Source: Streptomyces davaonensis JCM 4913
GTDB taxonomy: Bacteria > Actinomycetota > Actinomycetes > Streptomycetales > Streptomycetaceae
NCBI RefSeq assembly: GCF_000349325.1
Contig: NC_020504.1
Location: 3,940,053-4,004,052, forward strand
DNA: 64,000 bases
Direction: 5' to 3'
Part shown: positions 8,555 through 16,073 of the stretch, piece by piece
How the letters are laid out: each line of letters opens with the position of its first letter
How positions within the stretch are numbered: the first letter of the stretch is position 1
Notes under the pieces: generated by a model
Told to the model about the DNA's origin: nothing
Databases searched by the model: none
What the model saw: only the letters and a program-made list of their open reading frames with translations
Position numbers and translations under genes: made by a program

Positions 8555-8566
8555 ACCTGTACAGGT
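8555..8566. promoter_or_regulatory. Palindrome upstream of afsQ1
   Basis: ACCTGTACAGGT is a perfect 12-bp palindrome whose last base is 37 bases before the afsQ1 GTG. It differs from the AfsQ1 box and may be an operator for another regulator, or chance. Nothing in the window identifies a partner protein. Confidence 0.35.
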
Positions 8567-8603
8567 GTCGAATCCCGCTGCGCCATGGGCCAGAATGACC
8601 CCC

Positions 8604-9281
8604 GTGCCTTCCCTGTTGCTGATCGAGGACGACGACGCCATCCGCACGGCCCTGGAGCTCTCACTGACGCGCCAGGGACACCGGGTGGCCACTGCTGCCA
8701 CCGGTGAGGACGGCCTGAAGTTGCTGCGTGAGCAGCGGCCGGACCTGATCGTGCTGGATGTGATGCTGCCCGGCATCGACGGCTTCGAGGTGTGCCGTCG
8801 TATCCGGCGCACCGACCAGTTGCCGATCATTCTGCTCACCGCGCGCAGCGACGACATCGACGTGGTGGTCGGGCTCGAGTCCGGCGCCGACGACTACGTC
8901 GTCAAACCGGTGCAGGGCCGGGTGCTCGACGCCCGTATCCGTGCCGTGCTGCGGCGCGGGGAGCGGGAGTCCAACGATGCGGCGGCCTTCGGCAGCCTGG
9001 TCATCGACCGGGCCGCGATGACGGTCACGAAGAACGGCGAGGACCTCCAGCTCACCCCGACCGAGCTGCGGCTGCTGCTGGAGCTGAGCCGGCGGCCCGG
9101 ACAGGCGCTGTCCCGGCAGCAGTTGCTGCGGCTGGTGTGGGAGCACGACTACCTCGGTGACTCCCGGCTGGTGGACGCCTGTGTGCAGCGGCTGCGCGCC
9201 AAGGTCGAGGACGTGCCCTCGTCCCCGACGCTGATCCGTACGGTCCGTGGTGTCGGCTACCGCCTGGACGCGCCTCAGTGA
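8604..9281 (+). CDS. afsQ1: OmpR-family response regulator AfsQ1
   Basis: The 225-residue product has a receiver domain (residues 1-115) with acidic pocket E8/D9/D10, phospho-acceptor D52 in LIVLDVMLPG, T80 in LLTARS and K102 in VVKPVQ. It is followed by a winged-helix DNA-binding domain (GSLVIDRAAMTV to VRGVGYRL). Its cognate kinase gene follows with a GTGA overlap. In S. coelicolor AfsQ1 responds to nitrogen-rich conditions and controls antibiotic clusters, sigQ and nitrogen genes. The start is GTG 8604; an in-frame ATG at 8595 would add three residues. Confidence 0.95.
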   Translation: MPSLLLIEDDDAIRTALELSLTRQGHRVATAATGEDGLKLLREQRPDLIVLDVMLPGIDGFEVCRRIRRTDQLPIILLTARSDDIDVVVGLESGADDYVVKPVQGRVLDARIRAVLRRGERESNDAAAFGSLVIDRAAMTVTKNGEDLQLTPTELRLLLELSRRPGQALSRQQLLRLVWEHDYLGDSRLVDACVQRLRAKVEDVPSSPTLIRTVRGVGYRLDAPQ

Positions 9282-10846
9282 CATCGGCGCAAGGGGGATT
9301 CCGCGGCTGGTTCGCGGAGCGCAAGGGAGTCTGGTCACGGCTGCGTTTCACCAGCCTGCGGCTGCGTCTTGTGGTCGTCTTCGGTCTGGTGGCGCTGACC
9401 GCCGCCGTGTCCGCGTCCGGGATCGCGTACTGGCTCAACCGTGAGGCGGTGCTCACCCGTGCCCAGGACGCCGTGCTGCGGGACTTCCAGCAGGAGATGC
9501 AGAACCGGGCCGGGGTACTGCCCGAGCGGCCGACCCAGTTCGAACTCCAGCGCACCGCCGATCAGATGGCCAACGGCAGCCAGCGCTTCAGCGTGCTGCT
9601 GATCGCCGAGAACCCCGACGGCCGTACCGTCTCCGGCAGTTCGGGCGGCCTGAGCGGCTTCACGCTCAAGGACGTGCCCGAGTCGCTGCGCGAGGCGGTG
9701 AACGAGGAGCAGGAGGTCAGCTCCACCAACAAGTACGCGTACCACCTGTACTGGCAGCGCGTGGTGGAGGACGACACCCCGTATCTGGTCGCCGGGACCA
9801 AGGTGATCGGCGGCGGGCCGACCGGTTACATGCTGAAGTCCCTGGAGCCGGAGGCCAAGGACCTCAACTCGCTCGCCTGGTCGCTCGGCATCGCCACCGG
9901 CCTCGCGCTGATCGGCTCCGCGCTGCTCGCGCAGGCCGCCGCCACGACCGTACTGAAGCCCGTGCACCGGCTGGGCGTTGCCGCCCGGCGGCTCGGCGAG
10001 GGCAAGCTGGACACCCGGCTGCGGGTGTCCGGGACCGATGAACTGGCCGATCTGTCACGGACGTTCAACAACGCCGCCGAGGCGCTGGAGAAACGGGTCG
10101 CGGACATGGCCGCGCGGGACGACTCCTCACGGCGGTTCGTCGCCGACATGAGCCATGAGCTGCGCACTCCGCTGACCGCCATCACCGCGGTCACGGAGGT
10201 GCTGGAGGAGGAGCTGGAGGCGGAGACCGGGTCCATGGACCCGATGATCGAGCCCGCGGTCCGGCTGGTGGTGAGCGAGACCCGGCGCCTCAACGACCTC
10301 GTCGAGAACCTGATGGAGGTCACCCGCTTCGACGCGGGCACCGCCCGGCTGGTGCTGGACGACGTCGACGTCGCCGACCAGATCACCGCCTGCATCGACG
10401 CCCGCGCCTGGCTGGACGCGGTCGACCTGGACGCCGAGCGCGGCATCCACGCCCGGCTCGACCCGCGCCGCCTGGACGTCATCCTGGCCAACCTCATCGG
10501 CAACGCGCTCAAGCACGGCGGATCGCCGGTGCGGGTGTCGGTGCGGGACGCCGACGACGAAGTGGTCATCGCGGTACGGGACCACGGCCCGGGCATCCCC
10601 GAGGACGTCCTGCCGCACGTCTTCGATCGCTTCTACAAGGCGAGCGCCTCCCGCCCCCGCTCCGAGGGCAGCGGTCTGGGCCTCTCCATCGCCCTGGAGA
10701 ACGCCCACATCCACGGCGGCGAGATCACCGCCGCCAACTCCCCCGAGGGCGGTGCGGTGTTCACGCTCCGGCTGCCCCAGGACGCCTCCTCGCTGACGCG
10801 GGAGGACGAGGAGACCAAGGGCTCGGACGAGAAGGGCGAGGCGTGA
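9278..10846 (+). CDS. afsQ2: Sensor histidine kinase AfsQ2
   Basis: A 522-residue membrane kinase. A first helix near residues 26-48 (LRLVVVFGLVALTAAVSASG) is followed by an extracytoplasmic sensing region of about 150 residues. A second helix (LGIATGLALIGSALLAQAAA) precedes a HAMP domain (LKPVHRLGVAARRLGEGKLD). The dimerisation domain carries the phospho-histidine in MSHELRTPL (about H293). The ATPase domain has the N box NLIGNALKHGG, G1 box DHGPGIP and G2 box GSGLGLSIA. It starts with a GTG overlapping the afsQ1 stop, and overlaps the lipoprotein gene downstream. Confidence 0.95.
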   Translation: MTSAQGGFRGWFAERKGVWSRLRFTSLRLRLVVVFGLVALTAAVSASGIAYWLNREAVLTRAQDAVLRDFQQEMQNRAGVLPERPTQFELQRTADQMANGSQRFSVLLIAENPDGRTVSGSSGGLSGFTLKDVPESLREAVNEEQEVSSTNKYAYHLYWQRVVEDDTPYLVAGTKVIGGGPTGYMLKSLEPEAKDLNSLAWSLGIATGLALIGSALLAQAAATTVLKPVHRLGVAARRLGEGKLDTRLRVSGTDELADLSRTFNNAAEALEKRVADMAARDDSSRRFVADMSHELRTPLTAITAVTEVLEEELEAETGSMDPMIEPAVRLVVSETRRLNDLVENLMEVTRFDAGTARLVLDDVDVADQITACIDARAWLDAVDLDAERGIHARLDPRRLDVILANLIGNALKHGGSPVRVSVRDADDEVVIAVRDHGPGIPEDVLPHVFDRFYKASASRPRSEGSGLGLSIALENAHIHGGEITAANSPEGGAVFTLRLPQDASSLTREDEETKGSDEKGEA

Positions 10847-11439
10847 TGACCGTACGCCGTCTGCTGGCGCTCCCCCTGTTCGCCGGGCTGCTCGCCGGCT
10901 GCGGGATCCGGGCCACCGAGGTGCCGACCGACTTCGGCCCCGCGCCTTCCCGGGTCCACTGCTCCCTGGTCGAACCGGACATCTCCACCCAGGCCTCCCG
11001 GGGCCTGCCCGCCCAGGTGTTCCTGCTGTGCCGCTCGTCCCTGGTGGCCGTGGACCGCACGGTACGGGTCCCGGAGGGCGCGCCCGACTCCCAGCGGCGC
11101 GTCCTGGTCGCCCAGAGCCTCCTGGACGAGCTCAAGGCGAACCCGACGGGCCCGGAGCAGGAGGCGGGCTACACGAGCGAGGTCCGCGGCAACCTCTCGG
11201 TCACCGGCCCCCGCTCCGACGACCCGGACGACACCCTCCGCCTGAGCACCCCACCCGAGTCCCTCCCCCCGGTGACCCTGGCCCAGATCGTCTGCACCTT
11301 CTCCGACTCGGAGGCAGCGGAGGGCGACGGCTCGGTGATCCTGGGCGGCCCGGACGAGGACGACCTGCGGCGGTACGAGTGCACGGAGGACGTGAGGGCG
11401 AGACCGACAACGGAAGAGCCGCCTTCGGCGCCCCTCTAG
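10843..11439 (+). CDS. Lipoprotein of the afsQ operon
   Basis: The 198-residue product has a lipoprotein signal peptide with lipobox LLAGC (Cys20 from GTG 10843). The mature part resembles a GerMN-type single-domain lipoprotein: LVAVDRTVRVPEG, AQSLLDELKANP and a following strand pattern. The start overlaps the afsQ2 stop (GTGA, or TGATG if ATG 10846 is used), so it is co-transcribed with the two-component system. It probably sits on the outer face of the membrane, where it could modulate AfsQ2 sensing. That role is inferred from linkage only. Confidence 0.85.
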   Translation: MMTVRRLLALPLFAGLLAGCGIRATEVPTDFGPAPSRVHCSLVEPDISTQASRGLPAQVFLLCRSSLVAVDRTVRVPEGAPDSQRRVLVAQSLLDELKANPTGPEQEAGYTSEVRGNLSVTGPRSDDPDDTLRLSTPPESLPPVTLAQIVCTFSDSEAAEGDGSVILGGPDEDDLRRYECTEDVRARPTTEEPPSAPL

Positions 11440-11469
11440 AGACGCGGTAGGCCAGCGCCGAGATGTTTT

Positions 11470-11540
11470 GGGGGCGCGGGGCTGTGTCGATTTGCGGCTC
11501 CGCCGCGTGGGCGCGACAAGCCCCCACCGCCCCGCACCCG
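11470..11540. repeat. Dispersed intergenic repeat, copy B (long form)
   Basis: The second copy of the element at 507-577, in the same orientation. It has the same TTTGCGGCTCCGCCGCGTGG core and the C-rich tail CCCCCACCGCCCCGCACCC. It fills the gap between the afsQ lipoprotein gene and the VanZ-like gene. Differences from copy A are scattered substitutions. Confidence 0.78.
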
Positions 11541-11599
11541 CAACACGAACCCTCCACATCCCCGGAACCAACCGCCCCGAACCCCGCGTCTAGCCCAGC

Positions 11600-12151
11600 G
11601 TGCAGCGTCAAGGCTCCAACAGCGGCGGCAACTCGATCCGCATCCGAGTAATGGCCGGCGGCCTCCTGGTCGCCCACCTCGTATTGGTCGCCTGGCTCAC
11701 ACTGCGCCCCCTGGACGTCCCCTGGGTGATGCCCCCCAACCTGCGCCCGCTCGCCGGCATCGAGGCCGACTTCGCGCTGGGCTGGCAGGTAGGGGTACGG
11801 CGCCTCGCCGAGGGCCTGGCCCTGCTCGCCCCGCTGGGCGTACTGCTCCCGGCCGTGCACGGCAGGCTCAACGTCTCCCCCCTCGCGTCACTGGTCCGTA
11901 CGGTCGCCGCGGGCGCCCTGATCTCGCTCGGCATCGAACTCCTCCAGACCGGCGTGCCGGGACAGGTCGTGGACGTCGACTCGCTGCTGCTGAACCCGGT
12001 CGGCGTGGCCCTCGCCCACGCGGCCGTCGTACCCGCGGCACGCCACTGGCTCCGCCGCAGGACCGAGCGCGACCACCCCGTGTCCGCCCTGAAGGAGGAG
12101 GCTCCTCAGGGTAGGACCCCGACGATTCCCAGGGTCGGGATCGCACCGTAG
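11600..12151 (+). CDS. VanZ-family membrane protein
   Basis: The 183-residue product has about four hydrophobic helices. The family signature appears in ISLGIELLQTGVPGQVVDVDSLLLNPVG (positions ~110-140), where VanZ proteins carry E-x3-Q, D-x2-D and N-x2-G residues. The start at 11600 is a GTG. VanZ proteins are integral membrane proteins of uncertain function; the founding member gives low-level teicoplanin resistance, but most chromosomal homologues have not been linked to resistance. The tail is polar and ends in a Pro-rich stretch. Confidence 0.8.
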   Translation: MQRQGSNSGGNSIRIRVMAGGLLVAHLVLVAWLTLRPLDVPWVMPPNLRPLAGIEADFALGWQVGVRRLAEGLALLAPLGVLLPAVHGRLNVSPLASLVRTVAAGALISLGIELLQTGVPGQVVDVDSLLLNPVGVALAHAAVVPAARHWLRRRTERDHPVSALKEEAPQGRTPTIPRVGIAP

Positions 12152-12246
12152 AGCGACGCTTTGCCCCCTTCGTCTCCGTAGCGTTGAAGGCAGATGAGGC
12201 AGCCAGGGAAGGCCGCCTCCGACCGACGCTCATGAAGGAGCCGAAG

Positions 12247-12447
12247 ATGTCCCGTCTCGCCCGACCCACCCAAGGCCGCATGATCGGCGGAGTGTGCGCC
12301 GCGCTGGCGCGACGCTTCGGTACCTCCGCGACCACGATGCGTGTGCTGTTCCTGCTGTCCTGTCTGCTGCCGGGCCCGCAGTTCCTGATCTACATAGCGC
12401 TGTGGATCTTCCTGCCCTCCGAGGACAAGGCGCGCACCGCCTGGTAA
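12247..12447 (+). CDS. PspC-domain membrane protein
   Basis: A 66-residue PspC domain (LARPTQGRMIGGVCAALARR followed by a hydrophobic helix LIYIALWIFLPSE). The start is ATG 12247 because AAGGAG lies six bases upstream; the longer frame start at 12184 has no such site. PspC-domain proteins sit in the cytoplasmic membrane and in some bacteria take part in envelope-stress responses. No other psp gene is next to it. Confidence 0.88.
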   Translation: MSRLARPTQGRMIGGVCAALARRFGTSATTMRVLFLLSCLLPGPQFLIYIALWIFLPSEDKARTAW

Positions 12448-12461
12448 CGGCCCAGGCCCTA

Positions 12462-12508
12462 CGCCGATGGGGCGCACCCCCGTGTCCAAGGGGTGCGCCC
12501 CATCGGCG
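12462..12508. terminator. Bidirectional terminator
   Basis: A perfect 19-bp stem (12462-12480 with 12490-12508, starting CGCCGATGGGGCG) closes a 9-base loop. It lies between the pspC-like gene and the convergent secreted-protein gene ending at 12523, so it can serve both. Confidence 0.92.
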
Positions 12509-12522
12509 CGTTCGGGGACGGC

Positions 12523-12885
12523 TCAGCCCAGCGGCAGACCGTTCACACCGGTGCCGGCGCCGCCACCGGGCAGGACCTTGCCGACCGGCAGGCCGCCGAG
12601 GAGCCCCGCGACCGGTGCGGTCGGACCTTCGGCGAGCACCTTCTGGGCGATCGGCTGCGCGGCGGCCACGCTCGCACCGACCGCGCTCTGCCCCTGGGCC
12701 AGCGCCTGACCGGCACCCGGCAGCGCCTGGGAGACGTTCTCCGCGGGCAGCGTCCGGGTCACCGTGTCCAGGGCGGAACCGGCGTCCGGCACGGCCGGGG
12801 CGGCGTTCGCGGCGCCCGCACCGGCGGCGGCGAAGGCGGCACCGAGGGCGGCGACACCGAGGGTCTTGGCAGCAGACTGCTTCAT
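12523..12885 (-). CDS. Small secreted protein, paralogue of 4808-5218
   Basis: The 120-residue product starts at ATG 12885 (MKQSAAKTLGVAALGAAFAA) and has a signal peptide cleaved near ANAAPAV. The mature chain has no cysteine. It contains TVTRTLPAENVSQALPGAG and APVAGLLGGLPVGKVLPGG, motifs echoed in the other secreted protein. A strong bidirectional terminator follows it. Function is unknown; the layout suggests a small envelope-associated exported protein. Confidence 0.8.
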   Translation of the reverse strand: MKQSAAKTLGVAALGAAFAAAGAGAANAAPAVPDAGSALDTVTRTLPAENVSQALPGAGQALAQGQSAVGASVAAAQPIAQKVLAEGPTAPVAGLLGGLPVGKVLPGGGAGTGVNGLPLG

Positions 12886-13024
12886 TGAATGCGTCCTCGA
12901 AATGGGATGGCGGGGATGTGAGCGGTCCACGACCGTAAACATGCCGAGGCACCCGCCGCAAACATCGAAATGCGGACGGATTGTGAACGCCCGCCCGCAT
13001 TCCGCGTTCCCCAATATCCCCCGA

Positions 13025-14182
13025 TCAGCCCTCTTCGGCCGCAGAACCGCTGGTGGAGGCCGTTTGCTGGAACAGCCACTCGGATTTCAGCTCCGCGTAA
13101 CCGGGCTTGACGACGTCATTGATCATCGCGAGTCGTTCATCGAAAGGAATGAACGCTGATTTCATCGCATTGACGGAGAACCACTGCATGTCGTCGAGCG
13201 TGTAACCGAATGCGTCGACAAGGTGCTCGAATTCCCGGCTCATGCTGGTGTGGGACATCAGCCGGTTGTCGGTGTTCACCGTCGCCCGGAAGTGCAGCCG
13301 CCGCAGCAGCCCGATCGGGTGCTCGGCGTACGAGGTGGCGGCGCCGGTCTGGAGGTTGGAGCTGGGGCACATCTCCAGCGGGATGCGCTTGTCGCGGACA
13401 TAGGAGGCGAGCCGGCCGAGATGGACGGTGCCGTCGTCCTTGACCTCGATGTCGTCGATGATGCGCACCCCGTGCCCGAGCCGGTCGGCGCCGCACCACT
13501 GGAGGGCCTGCCAGATGGACGGCAGCCCGAACGCCTCACCGGCGTGGATGGTGAAGTGGTTGTTCTCGCGCTTGAGGTACTCGAAGGCGTCGAGGTGCCG
13601 GGTGGGCGGGTAACCGGCCTCGGCCCCGGCGATGTCGAAGCCCACCACGCCGAGGTCGCGGTAGCGGTTGGCGAGCTCGGCGATCTCCAGGGCGCGGGCG
13701 GCGTGCCGCATGGCGGTCAGCAGGGCGCCGACGCGGATGCGCCGACCGCCCTCCCGGGCGAGCCGCTCGCCTTCCCGGAAGCCTTCGTTGACGGCCTCGA
13801 CGACCTCTTCGAGGCTGAGCCCGCCTTCGAGGTGCTGCTCGGGTGCGTACCGCACCTCGGCGTAGACGACGCCGTCCTCGGCGAGGTCCTCGGCGCACTC
13901 GCGGGCGACGCGGACGAGGGCGTCGCGGGTCTGCATGACGCCGACGGTGTGCGAGAAGGTCTCCAGATACCGTTCCAGCGAGCCGGAGTCGGCGGCCTCG
14001 CGGAACCAGATGCCGAGCTTGTCGGGGTCGGTCTCGGGGAGCTGGGAGTAACCGCCCTCACGGGCGAGTTCGACGATGGTCCCGGGGCGGAGGCCGCCGT
14101 CGAGGTGGTCGTGCAGCAGAACCTTGGGCGCCCGGCGGATCTGGTCCGGCGTCGGGGTGTTCGCGATGGTCTGGCTCGTCAT
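13025..14182 (-). CDS. add: Adenosine deaminase
   Basis: The 385-residue enzyme converts adenosine and deoxyadenosine to inosine and deoxyinosine plus ammonia. Zinc ligands and catalytic residues are visible: HDHLDG near residue 24, HAGEAF (His and Glu) near 214, GHGVRI near 236 and NTDN near 300. C-terminal [16 protein letters not shown] also fits the family. The shared nucleoside palindrome lies 17-28 bases before its start codon, strongly suggesting regulation together with deoC and the importer. The divergent hydrolase gene begins 113 bases away. Confidence 0.95.
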   Translation of the reverse strand: MTSQTIANTPTPDQIRRAPKVLLHDHLDGGLRPGTIVELAREGGYSQLPETDPDKLGIWFREAADSGSLERYLETFSHTVGVMQTRDALVRVARECAEDLAEDGVVYAEVRYAPEQHLEGGLSLEEVVEAVNEGFREGERLAREGGRRIRVGALLTAMRHAARALEIAELANRYRDLGVVGFDIAGAEAGYPPTRHLDAFEYLKRENNHFTIHAGEAFGLPSIWQALQWCGADRLGHGVRIIDDIEVKDDGTVHLGRLASYVRDKRIPLEMCPSSNLQTGAATSYAEHPIGLLRRLHFRATVNTDNRLMSHTSMSREFEHLVDAFGYTLDDMQWFSVNAMKSAFIPFDERLAMINDVVKPGYAELKSEWLFQQTASTSGSAAEEG

Positions 14183-14198
14183 TTCCGCACTCTAACGC

Positions 14199-14210
14199 CT
14201 ACGCGCGTAG
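14199..14210. promoter_or_regulatory. Nucleoside-regulon palindrome, site 2 (add)
   Basis: An exact CTACGCGCGTAG, 17 bases upstream of the adenosine deaminase ATG at 14182. It lies in the add/hydrolase intergenic region. The close spacing to the start codon matches the arrangement at deoC. Confidence 0.8.
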
Positions 14211-14295
14211 ATCACCTGTTGGACGTTTCCGTCGATACGTAACGGTGACCCCACGGACGGGTGGCGTACACCCGTGCTTCTGACACTGTTCTGTC

Positions 14296-15051
14296 ATGGC
14301 GCAACAAGCGACGCCGGTTCGCACGGCCCGGCTGGGGAGACCGCTCGGCACGGAACCGGCGGCGGTCAGCGGAGTGGTACTGCTGCTCCCCGGAGGTGAC
14401 GAGACGTCACATCGCCGTCCCTCCACGATGTTGGCGGCGGCCTCGGTCCGCGCCCTCGGGCGCCGGCTGTCCCGCGCGGCACGGGAGGAGGGTCTTGCCG
14501 CACATGTCGTCCATTACCGCTGGCGGGGCTGGAACGGCAGTGAGGCGAACCTGGCGCGGGACGCGAACTGGGCGGTGGAGGAGGCCGTACGGCGCTACGG
14601 CGATGTGCCCGTGTGTCTCGCCGGGTTCGACATGGGCGGGCGTGCCGCGTTGCGTTCCGGCGGGCACGAGGCCGTCAACTCCGTGCTGGCGATAGCGCCT
14701 TGGCTGCCCGAGGAGGATGTCGCGGCGCCGCCCGAACCGGTGAAGCAGCTCGCGGGGCGGCAGGTGCTGATCGTGCACGGCACGAATGACCAGCGGACGG
14801 ATCCGGAGCTGTCGTTCCGGCTCGCCGCTCGCGCGAAGAAGGCGAACCGGGATGTGTGCCGGTTCGAAGTGCACTCCGATGGACACGGGTTGCATCAGCA
14901 CCGGGACGAAGTGCTGGCGCTGGCCGAGGACTTCGTGATGGGAGCCCTGTTCGGGCGGGCGTTCGCCCGGCCGGTGGAGGACGCGTTCGCGGCTCCGCCT
15001 CCTTTGGGGTTGCGGATGCCGCTCGCCTCGGGCTTTGGGCGTCATCGGTAG
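14296..15051 (+). CDS. Alpha/beta-hydrolase-like protein with Asp at the nucleophile position
   Basis: The 251-residue product has the alpha/beta-hydrolase pattern. It shows a first strand (GVVLLLPGGDE), a nucleophile elbow reading LAGFDMGG, an acid region (VLIVHGTNDQRTDP) and a histidine in HSDGHGLHQH. The elbow carries Asp instead of Ser (G-x-D-x-G), as in epoxide hydrolases and haloalkane dehalogenases, but those have other features (cap domain, HGxP/HGW) not evident here. It may be a non-esterase hydrolase or a binding protein. It starts at ATG 14296, divergent from add. Confidence 0.72.
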   Translation: MAQQATPVRTARLGRPLGTEPAAVSGVVLLLPGGDETSHRRPSTMLAAASVRALGRRLSRAAREEGLAAHVVHYRWRGWNGSEANLARDANWAVEEAVRRYGDVPVCLAGFDMGGRAALRSGGHEAVNSVLAIAPWLPEEDVAAPPEPVKQLAGRQVLIVHGTNDQRTDPELSFRLAARAKKANRDVCRFEVHSDGHGLHQHRDEVLALAEDFVMGALFGRAFARPVEDAFAAPPPLGLRMPLASGFGRHR

Positions 15052-15056
15052 CGCCT

Positions 15057-15953
15057 TCAGGTGGGGAGCAGGTTGCCCCTCTTCGACAACAGGAACTTCT
15101 TGAAGGCCGCCACCGGCGGAGTGTCCGGGTGGCCGTCCAGCCAGGCCACGCCGATCTCCCGTACCGCCCTCGGGGCCGTCACCGTCAGTTCGACCACCCC
15201 CGGGCGGGGTACGGCGGGCGGTGGAAGGAGCGCGACCCCCAGACCGGCCGCGACCAAACCCCTCAGGGTCTCCGCCTCCTCCCCCTCGAACGCGACCCTC
15301 GGCTTGAAGCCCGCTTCCCTGCACAGGTCGTCGGTGATGCGGCGCAGACCGTAGCCGGGTTCGAGGGTGACGAACGTTTCGTCGGCCGCTTCGGCGAGGC
15401 GGATTCGTCTGCGGGAGGACAGGCGGTGGTCGGCGGGGACCACCAAGCGCAGCTTCTGCTCGTCCAGGCGGCGGCCGACGAGGTCCGGGGCGTCCGGGAC
15501 GGGGGAGGTGAGGCAGAGATCCAGTTCGCCCGCGCGCAGGCCCTCGAGCATCGCCTCGCCGTAGTTCTGGACGAGGCTGAAGCGGACCCGGGGGTGGTCC
15601 GCGCGGAAGGCGCTGATGAGGCCGGGGACCGTCTCCCAGCCCATGGTGTGCAGGAAGCCGAAGGCGACCTTGCCGGTGGCGAGGTCGGCGTCCGCGCGGA
15701 CCTCGTCGGCGGCACGCTCCACCTCGGCGAGGGCGCGTTCGACCGAGGTGAGGAAGGTTCGGCCGGCGGGGGTCAGGGAGACCGTACGGCCGCGGCGGGC
15801 GAACAGCTCGACGCCCAGGTCCTGTTCGAGGCGGACCATGGCGCGCGAGAGGGTCGACTGGGGAACCTGCATCTCCTGCGCGGCCCGGGTGACGTGCTCG
15901 GTGCGGGCGACTCCGGCGAAGTAGGCGAGCCGCGGTGCCAGCAACATCGCCAT
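15057..15953 (-). CDS. LysR-family transcriptional regulator
   Basis: A 298-residue LysR protein. The helix-turn-helix lies at the N-terminus (RLAYFAGVARTEHVTRAA, then PQSTLSRAMVRLEQDLG). A periplasmic-binding-protein-like effector domain follows (TGKVAFGFLHTMGWETVPG to the C-terminus). The start is uncertain: ATG 15953 places the HTH at the usual distance from the N-terminus, while ATG 16010 would add 19 residues. The divergent MFS gene is its most likely target. A near-palindromic sequence at 16029-16041 lies between them. Confidence 0.85.
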   Translation of the reverse strand: MAMLLAPRLAYFAGVARTEHVTRAAQEMQVPQSTLSRAMVRLEQDLGVELFARRGRTVSLTPAGRTFLTSVERALAEVERAADEVRADADLATGKVAFGFLHTMGWETVPGLISAFRADHPRVRFSLVQNYGEAMLEGLRAGELDLCLTSPVPDAPDLVGRRLDEQKLRLVVPADHRLSSRRRIRLAEAADETFVTLEPGYGLRRITDDLCREAGFKPRVAFEGEEAETLRGLVAAGLGVALLPPPAVPRPGVVELTVTAPRAVREIGVAWLDGHPDTPPVAAFKKFLLSKRGNLLPT

Positions 15954-16028
15954 GTCTTCTGTGTCACTGGATGGTGACAGTCGCGCCTGTGACCTCTGCT
16001 GATGCTCCATGGGAACGATTATGGCGAT

Positions 16029-16041
16029 TCCATGCATTGGA
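16029..16041. promoter_or_regulatory. Candidate LysR operator
   Basis: TCCATGCATTGGA has arms TCCA and TGGA around a 5-base centre. It lies 33 bases before the MFS start codon and about 75 before the favoured LysR start. The evidence is position and symmetry only. Confidence 0.35.
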
Positions 16042-16073
16042 CGGATCAGCGGGAGCGTCCGTACTTTCGAAGC

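Noticed and set aside
11600..12151. VanZ-like gene as a glycopeptide-resistance determinant.
   Set aside because: No vanRSHAX genes are near it and chromosomal VanZ-family proteins are widespread; only a family assignment is justified.
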